From: Stereocaulon alpinum
Taxonomy: Eukaryota > Ascomycota > Lecanoromycetes > Lecanorales > Stereocaulaceae
Direction: 5' to 3'
DNA: 64,000 nucleotides
NCBI GenBank assembly: GCA_018257865.1
Contig: JAEUBA010000012.1
Location: 372,001 to 436,000, forward strand
Made by a program: the position numbers and the translations under genes. Under the pieces are notes generated by a model. The model searched no databases, was not told where the DNA came from, and saw nothing but the letters and a program-made list of their open reading frames with translations. Each line of letters starts with the position of its first letter. The first letter of the stretch is position 1. Below, in pieces: positions 10,925 to 20,591 of this stretch.

Positions 10925-11240
10925 TTAAGGTTACTATATATTATATACACCCCGAACTTAGGATTGGGAATTGCCTTCGGGAAAGGGAGTAGGGCCGCTT
11001 TAGAGGGAGCACGAGGGAGCAACAGGGGAGCTGCAAGGGAGCACAGAGGGAGCACAGAGGGAGCACAGAGGGAGCACGGGAGTATCTAAAGCGAGGAGCC
11101 TCTTCTGGCTGCCTACAATAAGTGAGGCGCAGCACAAAGGAGCCTGAACTAGCAGCCTTTTATCCGGCTACAATTACTCAAATTATATTTAACACTAGTG
11201 GTCAGCGCTGTCGCTTGGCTTAGTCTTCTGCTGCTTAATA
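10925..11240 (-). repeat. repeat family copy 3 (reverse, short form)
   Basis: Same order as copy 2: ATACACCCCGAACTTAGG (about 10945-10962), AAAGGGAGTAGGGCCGC, tandem AGGGAGCACAG units (about 11030-11080), ending near CTTGGCTTAGTCTTCTGC (about 11213-11230). That tail differs from copy 2 mainly by C-to-T changes, as RIP would produce. Confidence 0.72.
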
Positions 11241-11685
11241 TAATAGGAATAAACGTAACTAAAAGGTGTAGCTAAGAGGGTGCAAGCTAAACAGGGTTAG
11301 CCCGTGGTCAAGGATGTATTATAGTGGAAATCACGGAATCAGCGTAACTACATGTATTTATGGATCATTCTATGTTGCGACCCTAGATAACTACTGAATA
11401 TATTGGGTTTAGTCCTAGAGGGCAGGTTGGTTCTCGTCGAGTGGTGTGACTCAGGATCAATGCGCAAGATAATATAGCTAAATCGCAATTATCAAATTCT
11501 TAAGTAAGATCAAGATTTTTATTGAACATAGTCAGGAAATCTTGTAGCTTGTCGATCTGAGGGTTCATATAATCACGAATGCTTGGCTTGCTCAGTGCGC
11601 TCAGAGTCGCAACACTATTCCATGCCACAGATTCGAACTCTGAAAAGAGATGATTGTGGTATCTCTCCTGAACGACCGTACGGGT
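11241..11685. other. 3' flank of the STAND gene
   Basis: No gene seen. AT-rich spacer between repeat copy 3 and the stop codon of the minus-strand NACHT-ankyrin gene. Confidence 0.4.
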
Positions 11686-14368
11686 TTATTTAAATTCAAA
11701 CCCCGAACGGGAAAATCTCATCAAGAGATCTTTTGCGTCTTCAGGCAAACCGTTTTGCGATATGTCCTCCGTTGAAGACCTATGTGATGTATCTTCTTGC
11801 GTGTCATCAGCTCCATATTCCCGCAGAAGACGAATAATTCTCTCATTTCCGAGCAAGTGTGCAACATTGACTGCCTCCCCCCCAAAGCCAGATGAATGAT
11901 GGGCTTTTGCTCCCTTTTTAAGTAGCTCATGGACTAGCTCCTCATCACCTTCAGCTATCGCTGCTTGAAGTGGCCGACGAAAAGAACTTTCACCTGCAGC
12001 GTTAACATCCGCTCCCATATCGAGCAGCAAACGCACAATTTCTGGGTGTCCTTGAGATATTGCGACTGTTAGCGGAGATCCCTCAGGTCCGCCGGCGTTG
12101 ATATCGCAGCATGTGTCAACCTTGAGGCTTGAGGAGGAAGCTCCATCCGTGCCTGTTCCTGGGCAAGCAAGCCCCATCATTATTTTGAGTATACGAGTCA
12201 AACCCCAATACGATGCATAGTAGACTGGAGTTGCGGTTTTGGATATCCACGAGAGGCCTAACACCATGTATTTACTAGGAAATCCCATAGCTGTGCAAGC
12301 CTGTAATGATCGTTGTTCTTCAAACAATTTCAACACAAGAAAATCTAACTCGTCGGTTTGACACGAGATTTTCTTGTAAAGAAGACACCATTCCCGGGCA
12401 GCAAAATAAGCCAAGGGATATTCCTTCCCAAGTTCTAGGTACATTTCAAATCTTTCTTCGTGTCTCTTGCCACGACCTTTCTCAAGCATGCCATGACAAC
12501 GATCCCAAAGGTGATTGTCTAGCAAGTATATGAGACAAACATAAAGAATTTCTTTGTAAGCCGTGAAGCTGTCTAGGTTGAATTCAGCAGGCTTTTCGAG
12601 CCGCGTACAGCTGGATAGCAGGTATTGCTGAACGGAATAGTGAGCGATGCGAGCAATTGGAACCAATTTGCATTCACCCGTCTGAAGCGTTGGGTCCTGA
12701 CCGGGGTATATTTCCACGAGAATGGGACATATGAAGAGTATATCTTGATGGTCTTCAAGCCGACGTTTACGACGGAGCCCGACCGGTTGATTCACATCGA
12801 CTGCAACGCCTTCAATCAATTCCGACACTTTTAGAGGCCTTGATGTGAAGCAGAGCAAGGTCAGAATTCGGCGGGCATCTTCGATTAAACTTGGATCGAT
12901 GTCTCTAAATATTCGTTCGTACGTCTCAGCAAGCGTCGAAGGTAGCGAATTGAGTAGGCGGTCGAGGTGTTCTTTGCTTCGGGGGCAATATTGTAGGGAA
13001 TGTAGTTGGCATTCTACCCATCGGAACCTTTACATTGTTAATTAACCACTTTAGCGATGTCATGAGTTTACTGGTTTGGGCCACGTACATTCCTTTGGCC
13101 TTTTCGGATAGTATATTCGCAATCATACCCCGATGTGGGTACCATCTCCGAAGTCTGCGGTCCGTATCAAGGCGAGACTCAATATACTCGGAGATGTCCT
13201 GGTCTGATCCTATATTTGCCATCGGAACCTGTTGACTCGTGGGAAGTTCAAGCCAAGACACAATGTCTGGCTCGTTTCGGCTGGTAATCAAAATATGTAA
13301 TCTTTGAATTTTCCAATTCCGAATCGTCTCAAATACATCCAATACCCTTTGTCGTGGTCCATCTCGAGGGCTTTCGTCAAGAGCGTCTATTGCAACAAAC
13401 ACCTCAGAGAATTCTTCGCACAAAAGTCGTAGGTATTGAATGAGAACTGATGCGGGAGGTGTACCGGGTTCGTACGTTTTCTTTAATTGCCGGAGATGTT
13501 TATGGTTGTTTTTCAGTTGAGTTGAGAGCTGAAGAAGCAAAGCTCGGAGCATGGCTATTTCGTCCTGTTTGGACTGATCGCTGTAGGTAAAATAGAAAAA
13601 AGCAATGCCAATTCTTGAGATAACACTTGAACGCCGAAAAAGAAATTGAATGGCTGTTGAGCATAGCACTGACTTTCCAGACCCGGCAAAGCCATGAAGC
13701 CAAATGACCGAATTTTCTTCGGTCAGCCAACTCAAAAACTGAGGATTGTTAATGAACCAGAGGCCTGTACCAGGATGCTTCTTGGCACAGGCCGCATTGT
13801 GTTCAATAGTGGCATCTGGGGCTTTGAGCCATGCACATAAACCCGACGAGCTTTGCTCGGTCCTGACCATATCCACTAGAGATCTTGTTTCTTCGATATT
13901 ATGTAGCGTTTGCTGGTGATCTCGAGCATTCAGTAAGTCCAGCGCAAGTGAAAGAGTATTCCGAGCCTCAGCGATATTCCTATCTAGCTTTAACAAAGCA
14001 TCCTTCTGGAAGTGATAAGTCAATCTATTGCCTTGTATTTTGGTTTTAGACTTCAGATTATCGGACGGTAGCTTCTGGAACTTTTGGCACTTATCCTCCA
14101 GTTCTTGAGTCAGTTTGACGGCCTTCTCTATCCACGTTTCGAGACTCTTAATCAAGTCGGCCTCATCTTGTTGAAATTCTCGAGAATGCAAAGTCCTTTC
14201 AAGGTTACGAAAAATATCCAGAAGGTCCTCAAGATTACCGCAGATAGCACAAAGTTCGGAGTCTTGTTGGACATATGAAGTGAAAATTTTGATGAGCGAC
14301 AGCGTGACATTTGTTCCCAGCGACGTCAAGCCTGCGAGACTCGCTGCAATTGACAGTGGGTCAAGCAT
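11686..14368 (-). CDS. STAND/NLR protein: fungal N-domain, NACHT, ankyrin repeats
   Basis: A fungal NLR-like signalling NTPase. Exons on the minus strand: 14368-13089 and 13027-11686, 873 residues, with one 61-nt intron (GTACGT...AAG). The join gives the expected KGMFRWVECQL. Domains: an N-terminal helical domain starting MLDPLSIAASLAGL (the start typical of fungal STAND N-domains, residues 1-180); the linker GLCAWLKAPD with GTGLWF; NACHT with Walker A GFAGSGKS (about residue 228), Walker B VFVAIDALDE and sensor ILITSRNEPD; a winged-helix-like LCFTSRPLKVSELIE; a helical middle; then two to three ankyrin repeats (GSPLTVAISQGHPEIVRLLL, then RPLQAAIAEGDEELVHELL). Such proteins sense non-self in heterokaryon incompatibility and related responses. 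It is transcribed away from the HET gene at 15271, 902 bases apart. The frame is intact; the ligand is unknown. The ankyrin array is short compared with highly repetitive NLRs. Confidence 0.9.
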
Positions 14369-15270
14369 GGATATTGATTATGCTGCAACTTTAGCAGCAA
14401 ATGGGGAATAATGCCGTAAGGAGGGACACCAGCCGAAATCCAATACGATCTGCACCGAATTTATCAGAGCTGAAAGCCAGGACAATTACTTTGAACACCT
14501 TCGCGGCCAAATCGCCCTCAACGGCCGCGTAAGTACTAAGTTTCAAATTGTGAGGCAGTAGTTCTAGACGTTGTTTGAAATCCCACTTGAGGACATTCAA
14601 ATAGAACTATTCAGAGGCCGACCTTTGGCAGCTGAAGCCGCAATTTTGAGGAGCGACCGAGGGAGGTCAGATTGATGAGTGAAATCCGGCCCACGACCCT
14701 CTTTTAGCCTTGCACGTGCTGCGCCTGCGTGACTCGGGATGATGTTTGTCCGGCTTGGCAGCTTGTTGGGAGCTAGGCCTGAATAGTAGCGAGCTTCCCG
14801 ACAGCTCTGATCGTTCTACCCTGCAGAAGAGAAGCTTAAGGAGCAGTCTGCCCCCTTCTTTCTAGGGGATCCTTAGTGATTAGTTCTAAGACAGAATCAA
14901 TCCTACTGTGTCTACTATATCTCTACTTCACGTCTTTGAATATCCCTTCGTATGTGTCGGAATAACTTCGCTCCGCACTCCGCAATTAGCGGCTTGGCGC
15001 CAACTCCTAGATAAAACACCATAGCTTAGCTAGCTAGATTCAAACAAATCCCCAGTTTACCAAGCCCAATAGACACCCTGCTAATCAGGTTGTCCGGGGC
15101 AGGTAATAGGGGATCAAGCTACCTACTAATCGGTACTACCTAGCTGCTAGGTTCTACCGACAGTATGTAACAGCGTAGCGCTAGCTAAGCGTAGACGTCT
15201 CACTCGATAGCTGGAAGCTGTCGGGATATACATCACAGTTGAGCTGCACATCTCACTAAGGTCTGCGACC
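14369..15270. promoter_or_regulatory. shared upstream region of STAND and HET genes
   Basis: 902 bases between two divergent start codons. No gene is seen; a short minus-strand frame (14391-14600) is unconvincing. It must hold both promoters, so co-regulation is possible, but no specific operator was recognised. Confidence 0.5.
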
Positions 15271-17565
15271 ATGGCTACCAATTCCAATGGGCTGTGCTCC
15301 GTATGTGCAAATATCGACCTCAAAGAATACTTCCGGTGCGAAACTCATGTACGGCGGATCGACAATGACCTTATTGGCCCAAATCAGGATGCACTACGAC
15401 TTGGATACTTGGAAGATATTGGAAGACGAAGCCGGGCCTGCTCCTTTTGTCGGCTTGTAATAGAAGCGCTTTGCAAAAGGTGGCTTCGATGCGAGTGGAT
15501 TACGCCACAAGAACTTCTCAATCTGGACCGGACGGAGGGGATGAAGAAGGAATGCTACATTTTCAGCTACCTTTACGCAGATAATAGAGGGTCGAATGCT
15601 GCGTCAGCAGAATCACTGTCCGAAGCAAGAGATTCGCAGCGGGCGTACAGAATTGGCATTGGAACTCGAGCTCCAATAAATGAAAGAGCGGCGCCATTTT
15701 TGGATCATGCGGGAGATATTCAACTCTCGGCTATCAGTGCAGTACAATGTGGCATATCTGGACTCTTTCACGGCAGAGTTTTCTACTCTGAGCGCGTGGA
15801 TATGGTTATGGCCAGGAATTGGCTCAGTGAATGTGAGAATCATCACGAGCGAAAGTGTGAGTATCCAGCCATAGAAATTGGAGAGTCTGTCTCTCCAGTC
15901 TATCCTCGAGACCTTCTGGTGATAGATGTCCAGCGCATGAGTCTTTGTCAGATGCCTCACGGGTCGAGGTATATAGCGTTGAGCTATTGCTGGCCTAAGG
16001 TAAACACCTTTGTTACGACCAAATCAACAGTGACAGAATTATTCATTCCTGGCGCACTAAGAGAGAACGAGGAGCAAATCTTTCAGACTATTCAAGATGC
16101 TATTCAGTGCGTGAACGAGCTTGGCGAAAAGTACCTATGGGTTGATGCGCTATGTATCATTCAAGATGATGAGCAACACAAAAGCTCTCAAATACAACAG
16201 ATGGATCGGGTGTATGAATCTTCCCTCTTAACCCTCATCTGTGCTCCACCTGACCCGAGAATCTGCGCCGAGGCCTACAAAGGCCTTCCCGGTTATCGCA
16301 AAGGAACTCGAATAACACAACAGAACATCTACCAAGTACAAGGTATGGAGCTCCTGGTCCCGTTGTCCGATGTCGGTTCTGCGATTAGAGGAAGCCGGTG
16401 GAGCAATCGAGCTTGGACGTACCAAGAAGGAACACTGTCGATGAGAAAATTGTACTTCACCGAGATGCAAATATATTTTCAGTGCTCATGTGCTGTATTT
16501 TGTGAGGATTCCGTTGGGGAAGGAATAAACTCATCTGCATTTATCTATCCGGGTACAAATCTGTGGAACTCAAACGGACTGTACTCCTCAAACTGGAACG
16601 ACCAAAAGGGGTCGATGACCTGGCTCTCTCGAACCCCTTTTGACGATCCTGTAGAAGCCATAACCGCATATTCAAGGTCGTTGGATCAATTTTCGGGCAG
16701 AGAGATGTCGAATCCAAGAGATATTATAGCCAGCTTCCAGGGGATTCTGTCCGTTTTTCAAAAGTCAATGAAAACAGATTTCTGGTTTGGATTACCTGAA
16801 GCTTACTTGGACGAAGCTCTTCTGTGGGTAGAATGTGGTCCCAGTTTACGCCGAAATATTTCTATCACTCCTTCGTCAACAATGATATTCCCTAGTTGGT
16901 CATGGGCTGGATGGGACACAGAGGTTGACCTAGATTCCATTTTCTTTGGTTATATTCACCCAGAAGTCGATTGGTTCTTAGTCAGTCTGACCGGAGAAGC
17001 AATTCAGCTTGTTACTCCTGGCTCTTATAACCCTTCAGTGCACCCAAAAATTGAATCATGTAACAAAAACATTCACCCTCCCGCGGACCTACCGGACAAT
17101 TTCCTTAACACAGTGCAGCCTCGATCAGGCACATCAGAATCGAAAAAGTGGGAGTTACCCCGATTCTTAGCATGCTGGACTTGCATCGCTTTATTTGGCA
17201 TTAGCGATAAAACACTGGACGTTGACAAAAACAAGGGAACCAACTGGAACTTTAGAGAGCATTTGCTCGTCCTGGACAATATGGGACACTGGGCAGGTTC
17301 CATTTTTATAGGCCAGGGTTGGAAAGACAATATAGTTGGCAACAGCCTCACTTTCGAATTTATGCTTCTTTCACGATCAAATACTCTTGATGAGAGTTTG
17401 GAATACTATGATGTGGATGTTTTCACCTTTAAAGAGTGGTGCTTTCTTAATGTAATGCTTATCCAGCGAGATGAAGATCGAGCCCAGCGGCTTGGTATCG
17501 GGGTGATCCATGAGGACGCTTGGATTGAAGCGCGCCCTGTTCCGATGCTGATCAAATTAGAATGA
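15271..17565 (+). CDS. HET-domain heterokaryon incompatibility protein
   Basis: Single-exon gene of 764 residues. HET proteins act in fungal self/non-self recognition, and some trigger cell death when activated. The HET domain is seen from about residue 230: YIALSYCW, then YLWVDALCIIQDD, then WSNRAWTYQE. Before it lies a Cys-bearing N-terminal part (LCSVCANI, RACSFCRL) often found upstream of HET domains. The C-terminal 350 residues have WSWAGWD but no recognised repeat or partner domain. The frame is intact, with no RIP damage apparent. It is divergent from the STAND gene at 11686-14368. The start ATG follows an in-context ACC. The family is certain; its role here is inferred. Confidence 0.92.
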   Translation: MATNSNGLCSVCANIDLKEYFRCETHVRRIDNDLIGPNQDALRLGYLEDIGRRSRACSFCRLVIEALCKRWLRCEWITPQELLNLDRTEGMKKECYIFSYLYADNRGSNAASAESLSEARDSQRAYRIGIGTRAPINERAAPFLDHAGDIQLSAISAVQCGISGLFHGRVFYSERVDMVMARNWLSECENHHERKCEYPAIEIGESVSPVYPRDLLVIDVQRMSLCQMPHGSRYIALSYCWPKVNTFVTTKSTVTELFIPGALRENEEQIFQTIQDAIQCVNELGEKYLWVDALCIIQDDEQHKSSQIQQMDRVYESSLLTLICAPPDPRICAEAYKGLPGYRKGTRITQQNIYQVQGMELLVPLSDVGSAIRGSRWSNRAWTYQEGTLSMRKLYFTEMQIYFQCSCAVFCEDSVGEGINSSAFIYPGTNLWNSNGLYSSNWNDQKGSMTWLSRTPFDDPVEAITAYSRSLDQFSGREMSNPRDIIASFQGILSVFQKSMKTDFWFGLPEAYLDEALLWVECGPSLRRNISITPSSTMIFPSWSWAGWDTEVDLDSIFFGYIHPEVDWFLVSLTGEAIQLVTPGSYNPSVHPKIESCNKNIHPPADLPDNFLNTVQPRSGTSESKKWELPRFLACWTCIALFGISDKTLDVDKNKGTNWNFREHLLVLDNMGHWAGSIFIGQGWKDNIVGNSLTFEFMLLSRSNTLDESLEYYDVDVFTFKEWCFLNVMLIQRDEDRAQRLGIGVIHEDAWIEARPVPMLIKLE

Positions 17566-17742
17566 CTTTGTGCAATACCATTTGTCATATCCCTGTTAAT
17601 AAGAGAATAAAATCAAATCCCTATCGATCAAAGTCTATAGTAAGCAAATCGATTGTGGCCCTTTCCTTTCCACTCACGTGGGTGACAAAAAGATCCTGAC
17701 ACGCACGGATATAGTAGGCCGTGTGGCGATAGTCCGTGCCGG

Positions 17743-18187
17743 TGAGTCTAGGCAGCAGGAGGCTGAGCTAGGCAATAGTGTTGACGAATGTTGTTATAGA
17801 TAGTGCGACCAGCTATAGCTGGTTACAAGGCAGCCAATTCGGGCTCCTCCGTGCTGTGCCCCTTGCTCCCCTCGTGCTCCCTCTGCTCCCCCGGTGCTCC
17901 CCCGTACTCCCCAGGGCTCCCTTGCTGCGCCCTCTTGCTCCCTTGATACTCCCTCTAAAGCGGCCCTGCTCCCTTTCCTAATCAAAAACGGTAATCCCCA
18001 GTCCTAAGTTCGGGGTGTATATAATATATATATATTAATCATCTATAATACTATCTGCATCATCGCTTTTATTATTAGTATCAATTAATTATTATATACT
18101 ACTGGAAAGATTCCTCCGGGTATTGCACCTTATGCCAGCATATCTACACCTTAGGAAGCATAGATGTAGAGGGAATAATTCGATGAA
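17743..18187 (+). repeat. repeat family copy 4 (long form, RIP-like mutations)
   Basis: Full-length copy in the same orientation as copy 1. It runs from GAGTCTAGGCAGCAGGAGG (17743), through GCTCCC-type tandem units (about 17865-17950) and CCTAAGTTCGGGGTGTATA (about 18002-18020), to AATAATTCGATGA at about 18187. Over the last 170 bases it differs from copy 1 almost only by C-to-T or G-to-A; for example GATCGATCACTATGCGCT in copy 1 reads AATTAATTATTATATACT here. Confidence 0.8.
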
Positions 18188-18189
18188 CA

Positions 18190-19524
18190 GGCTCCTCTCC
18201 TCTCTCCCCTACCCAGCCTTCGTATCCGTCTGGATACTTAGCAATGAGAGTCTTCATTGTCTCTTTTGCCCTACGAGCCTTGTCAGCTGCTTTCAAAGCA
18301 CTGGCGGCAGGTGCTTGGGATAGGTAGATACATACATGTTTCGATATCGAAGACTGCCGGAAAACAAGGCCGAGCTCTTCAAGTCCCATCGGCTTACACA
18401 ATATCAGTAACGATTCGTGGAAGCCGGAAATGCTCTTGCAGGTAATAAAGCATGTTTCGATCGTCCGAGTCCTCCTCAGGGGCAGATGTTGGTAAATAGC
18501 TAAAGTAAGCCTTCATATACTGTCTCCCAATCATGTATCGTATTCGTCGCCACGCCGCCATCTCCACTAGCTATGGTAAGCCACGACCCACGATCAGCTT
18601 TGTTTGATGTTTCGCTACTGGAAGACTTACTTTCATTGTGAGCATACAGGCAACCTCCGTCATATATGACCGGAAAGTTGGTATCGATGTTGGTCGATGC
18701 GTTACCGGCCCACATGTCACCATGAATCAGACGAGGCTAAATCTGCCGGCCTTCAGTCTCTAACGGGCGGAGTAAACGCGGGATGACCTTGTCGAGAACG
18801 CCCTGGAAAAGCTGCTGCATTTCCTCGTTGGAGCCTTGAGATTTCTCTTCGGCAAGTATAAGCCACTTGAGGGAGTGATGGAAAGCTTCTTCCCACGTAT
18901 TGTGCCACTCGGTATACTGGGGGATGGTACCCTTATAGGTTGGCACCTCGAATCTGTACTTGCCGTTCGGAGAGATACCCTTGGTAATGAAGCTCTGCAA
19001 GGGTCTCGGTAAAAGTTTGGATCTCGGGTATATCGTCCGTCATATTTATGAGCTCACAAAAGAAGAGATGAATATCTGGATTAGATGCATATGTACCGCA
19101 CCCAATTGGAGTAGGTACAAATTTAGGCAAAGTCTTCCACAAAGTTGCCATAAAGGTGTATTCCCCCAGCACCATGCCCCACCCATTGTCACCTTGGGAC
19201 ACCTAGCGTGTTGTTTATATTGAAGCAACTCTGTTATCATAGACAACACGAACTTTCAGAAAGAAGGAGAGCGGCGTTCCGTCTGCCTTTCGTGTCGTGA
19301 TCTCGGCGGTCCTTGTCCAGTAGCTTGACCCATGAGGGGAGATGTCTTCAAGTTCAGTGCCCGGCGGTAACTCTGAGCTCATTCAGCAGGGGCCACAATT
19401 TTACACACTTGGCAGTGGTGAGCTTACTTGCCCTGACGTTGTCATCAATAAAGTGTATCCACTCTTCTGCGACGTCAATTGGCTTGCCCCACTCTTTAGG
19501 GGTCATAACATATGTCACCTCCAT
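18190..19524 (-). pseudogene. fructosamine/ketosamine-3-kinase, broken
   Basis: Remains of a fructosamine-kinase family gene, which phosphorylates sugar-amine adducts in protein deglycation. Exons readable on the minus strand: 19524-19428, 19372-19254, 19202 downward, then 18632/18566 joins. Pieces include LPPGTELEDISPHGSSYW, LSFFLKV, VSQGDNGWGM, IPRLLRPLETEG, the catalytic-loop IHGDMWAGN, YDGGCLYAHNE, and the family's C-terminal AKYPDGYEGW near 18200. Lesions: a one-base frameshift after TLAELH (about 18985-18990) and an in-frame TAG at 18737-18739, exactly where the family has one residue before the PRLIHGD motif. The 3' end stops at repeat copy 4. Two independent lesions make a pseudogene the best reading. 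Confidence 0.8.
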
Positions 19525-20591
19525 GATTCAGGCTGCAAGCAACTTCGGATGTTGGTACTATAAAAACGAGGCAGCAACGACGACCGGTGCTTGTCCAAGC
19601 CCAGAATGCATGAGAGTGTGTGTAGAATTGGTGCTTCAGCCTTCAGGATCCTCGACCTGGAACCCCACACCCACGTACCTGCCTGCCAAGTCTTACCAGT
19701 GCGCGGCACAGCGAAGGAACAGTCCAGGTGTGAGCTTCTGGTTGGCTCCCCTGCTACCTTGTGACAATGTACGTTATGAAGTAGCAATATCCAATAAGGA
19801 GAGGTGTGAACACTGGTGCGGCGCGTAGACGACGCGCCCAAGTATGAAATCGCTGAGCAAGAGAAGAATCCATAGCCAATCAATTCTGCCCAAAGCCATT
19901 GCAAAGAGACCGTAGTCGTCAGTGACGATGCAGTGTCTCCACCGAAATGCTGATCCTGGATCTAATGTTTTGGATAATGTAGAACCATGAAAGGCTCGTG
20001 TAAGGTGTAACGACTGACACGTCGGTTCGCTAAGGCCAGTGGGGAAATTCTTGGCGCTAGTCGTGCCTTGCTTGCTCCAACATCCCACTTTTCTCCCTCT
20101 CCTGCCAGTCTAATTCTGACACTCTCCACCATCTAAGTTGCTTGCTCTCAACGTCCGTTGCTTATGGCTCACTGACTCAATCTCAACATCGACATATCAC
20201 ATGTAGCATCACAAGCCGAAGACCTCCGAACCTGTCAACACCACATCGCAGTAGCCGACCGTGGACTCAACAGAGCGCTGATTTCAGTTGCACCCACTTG
20301 CGCAATACTCAACGACTGCTAGTCTCAATCATCCAAAGAATAGTACTGCGGCTTCTAGTCGCCAAGCAGTCGAAGCTACCTTCTGGATTCTCTATTCGCA
20401 ACCTTGTAAGAGCCGTGGATCCGCTGATTAATTGAGGTCCTAGCGGCATCCAATTTGCACCACAGCCATACATTACAAAATCATTCACAACCACACCCGT
20501 CCTCGGGAACTCCTGAAAATCTGCACCCACGCGTCATATGGTGTCTACAATCATATGATAGTCTCGCAAACCTATATATCATCTGTTGTCG
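19525..20591. other. boundary region and 5' leader of the forkhead gene
   Basis: Separates the decayed block from the conserved gene run. No protein family recognised. The last 400 bases are CA- and CT-rich and probably contain promoter and 5' UTR of the forkhead gene. Confidence 0.4.

Noticed and set aside
6609..18187. An entire giant mobile element (Starship-like) across the block
   Set aside because: No tyrosine recombinase (DUF3435 captain) gene or matching element ends were found in the window, so this was not claimed.
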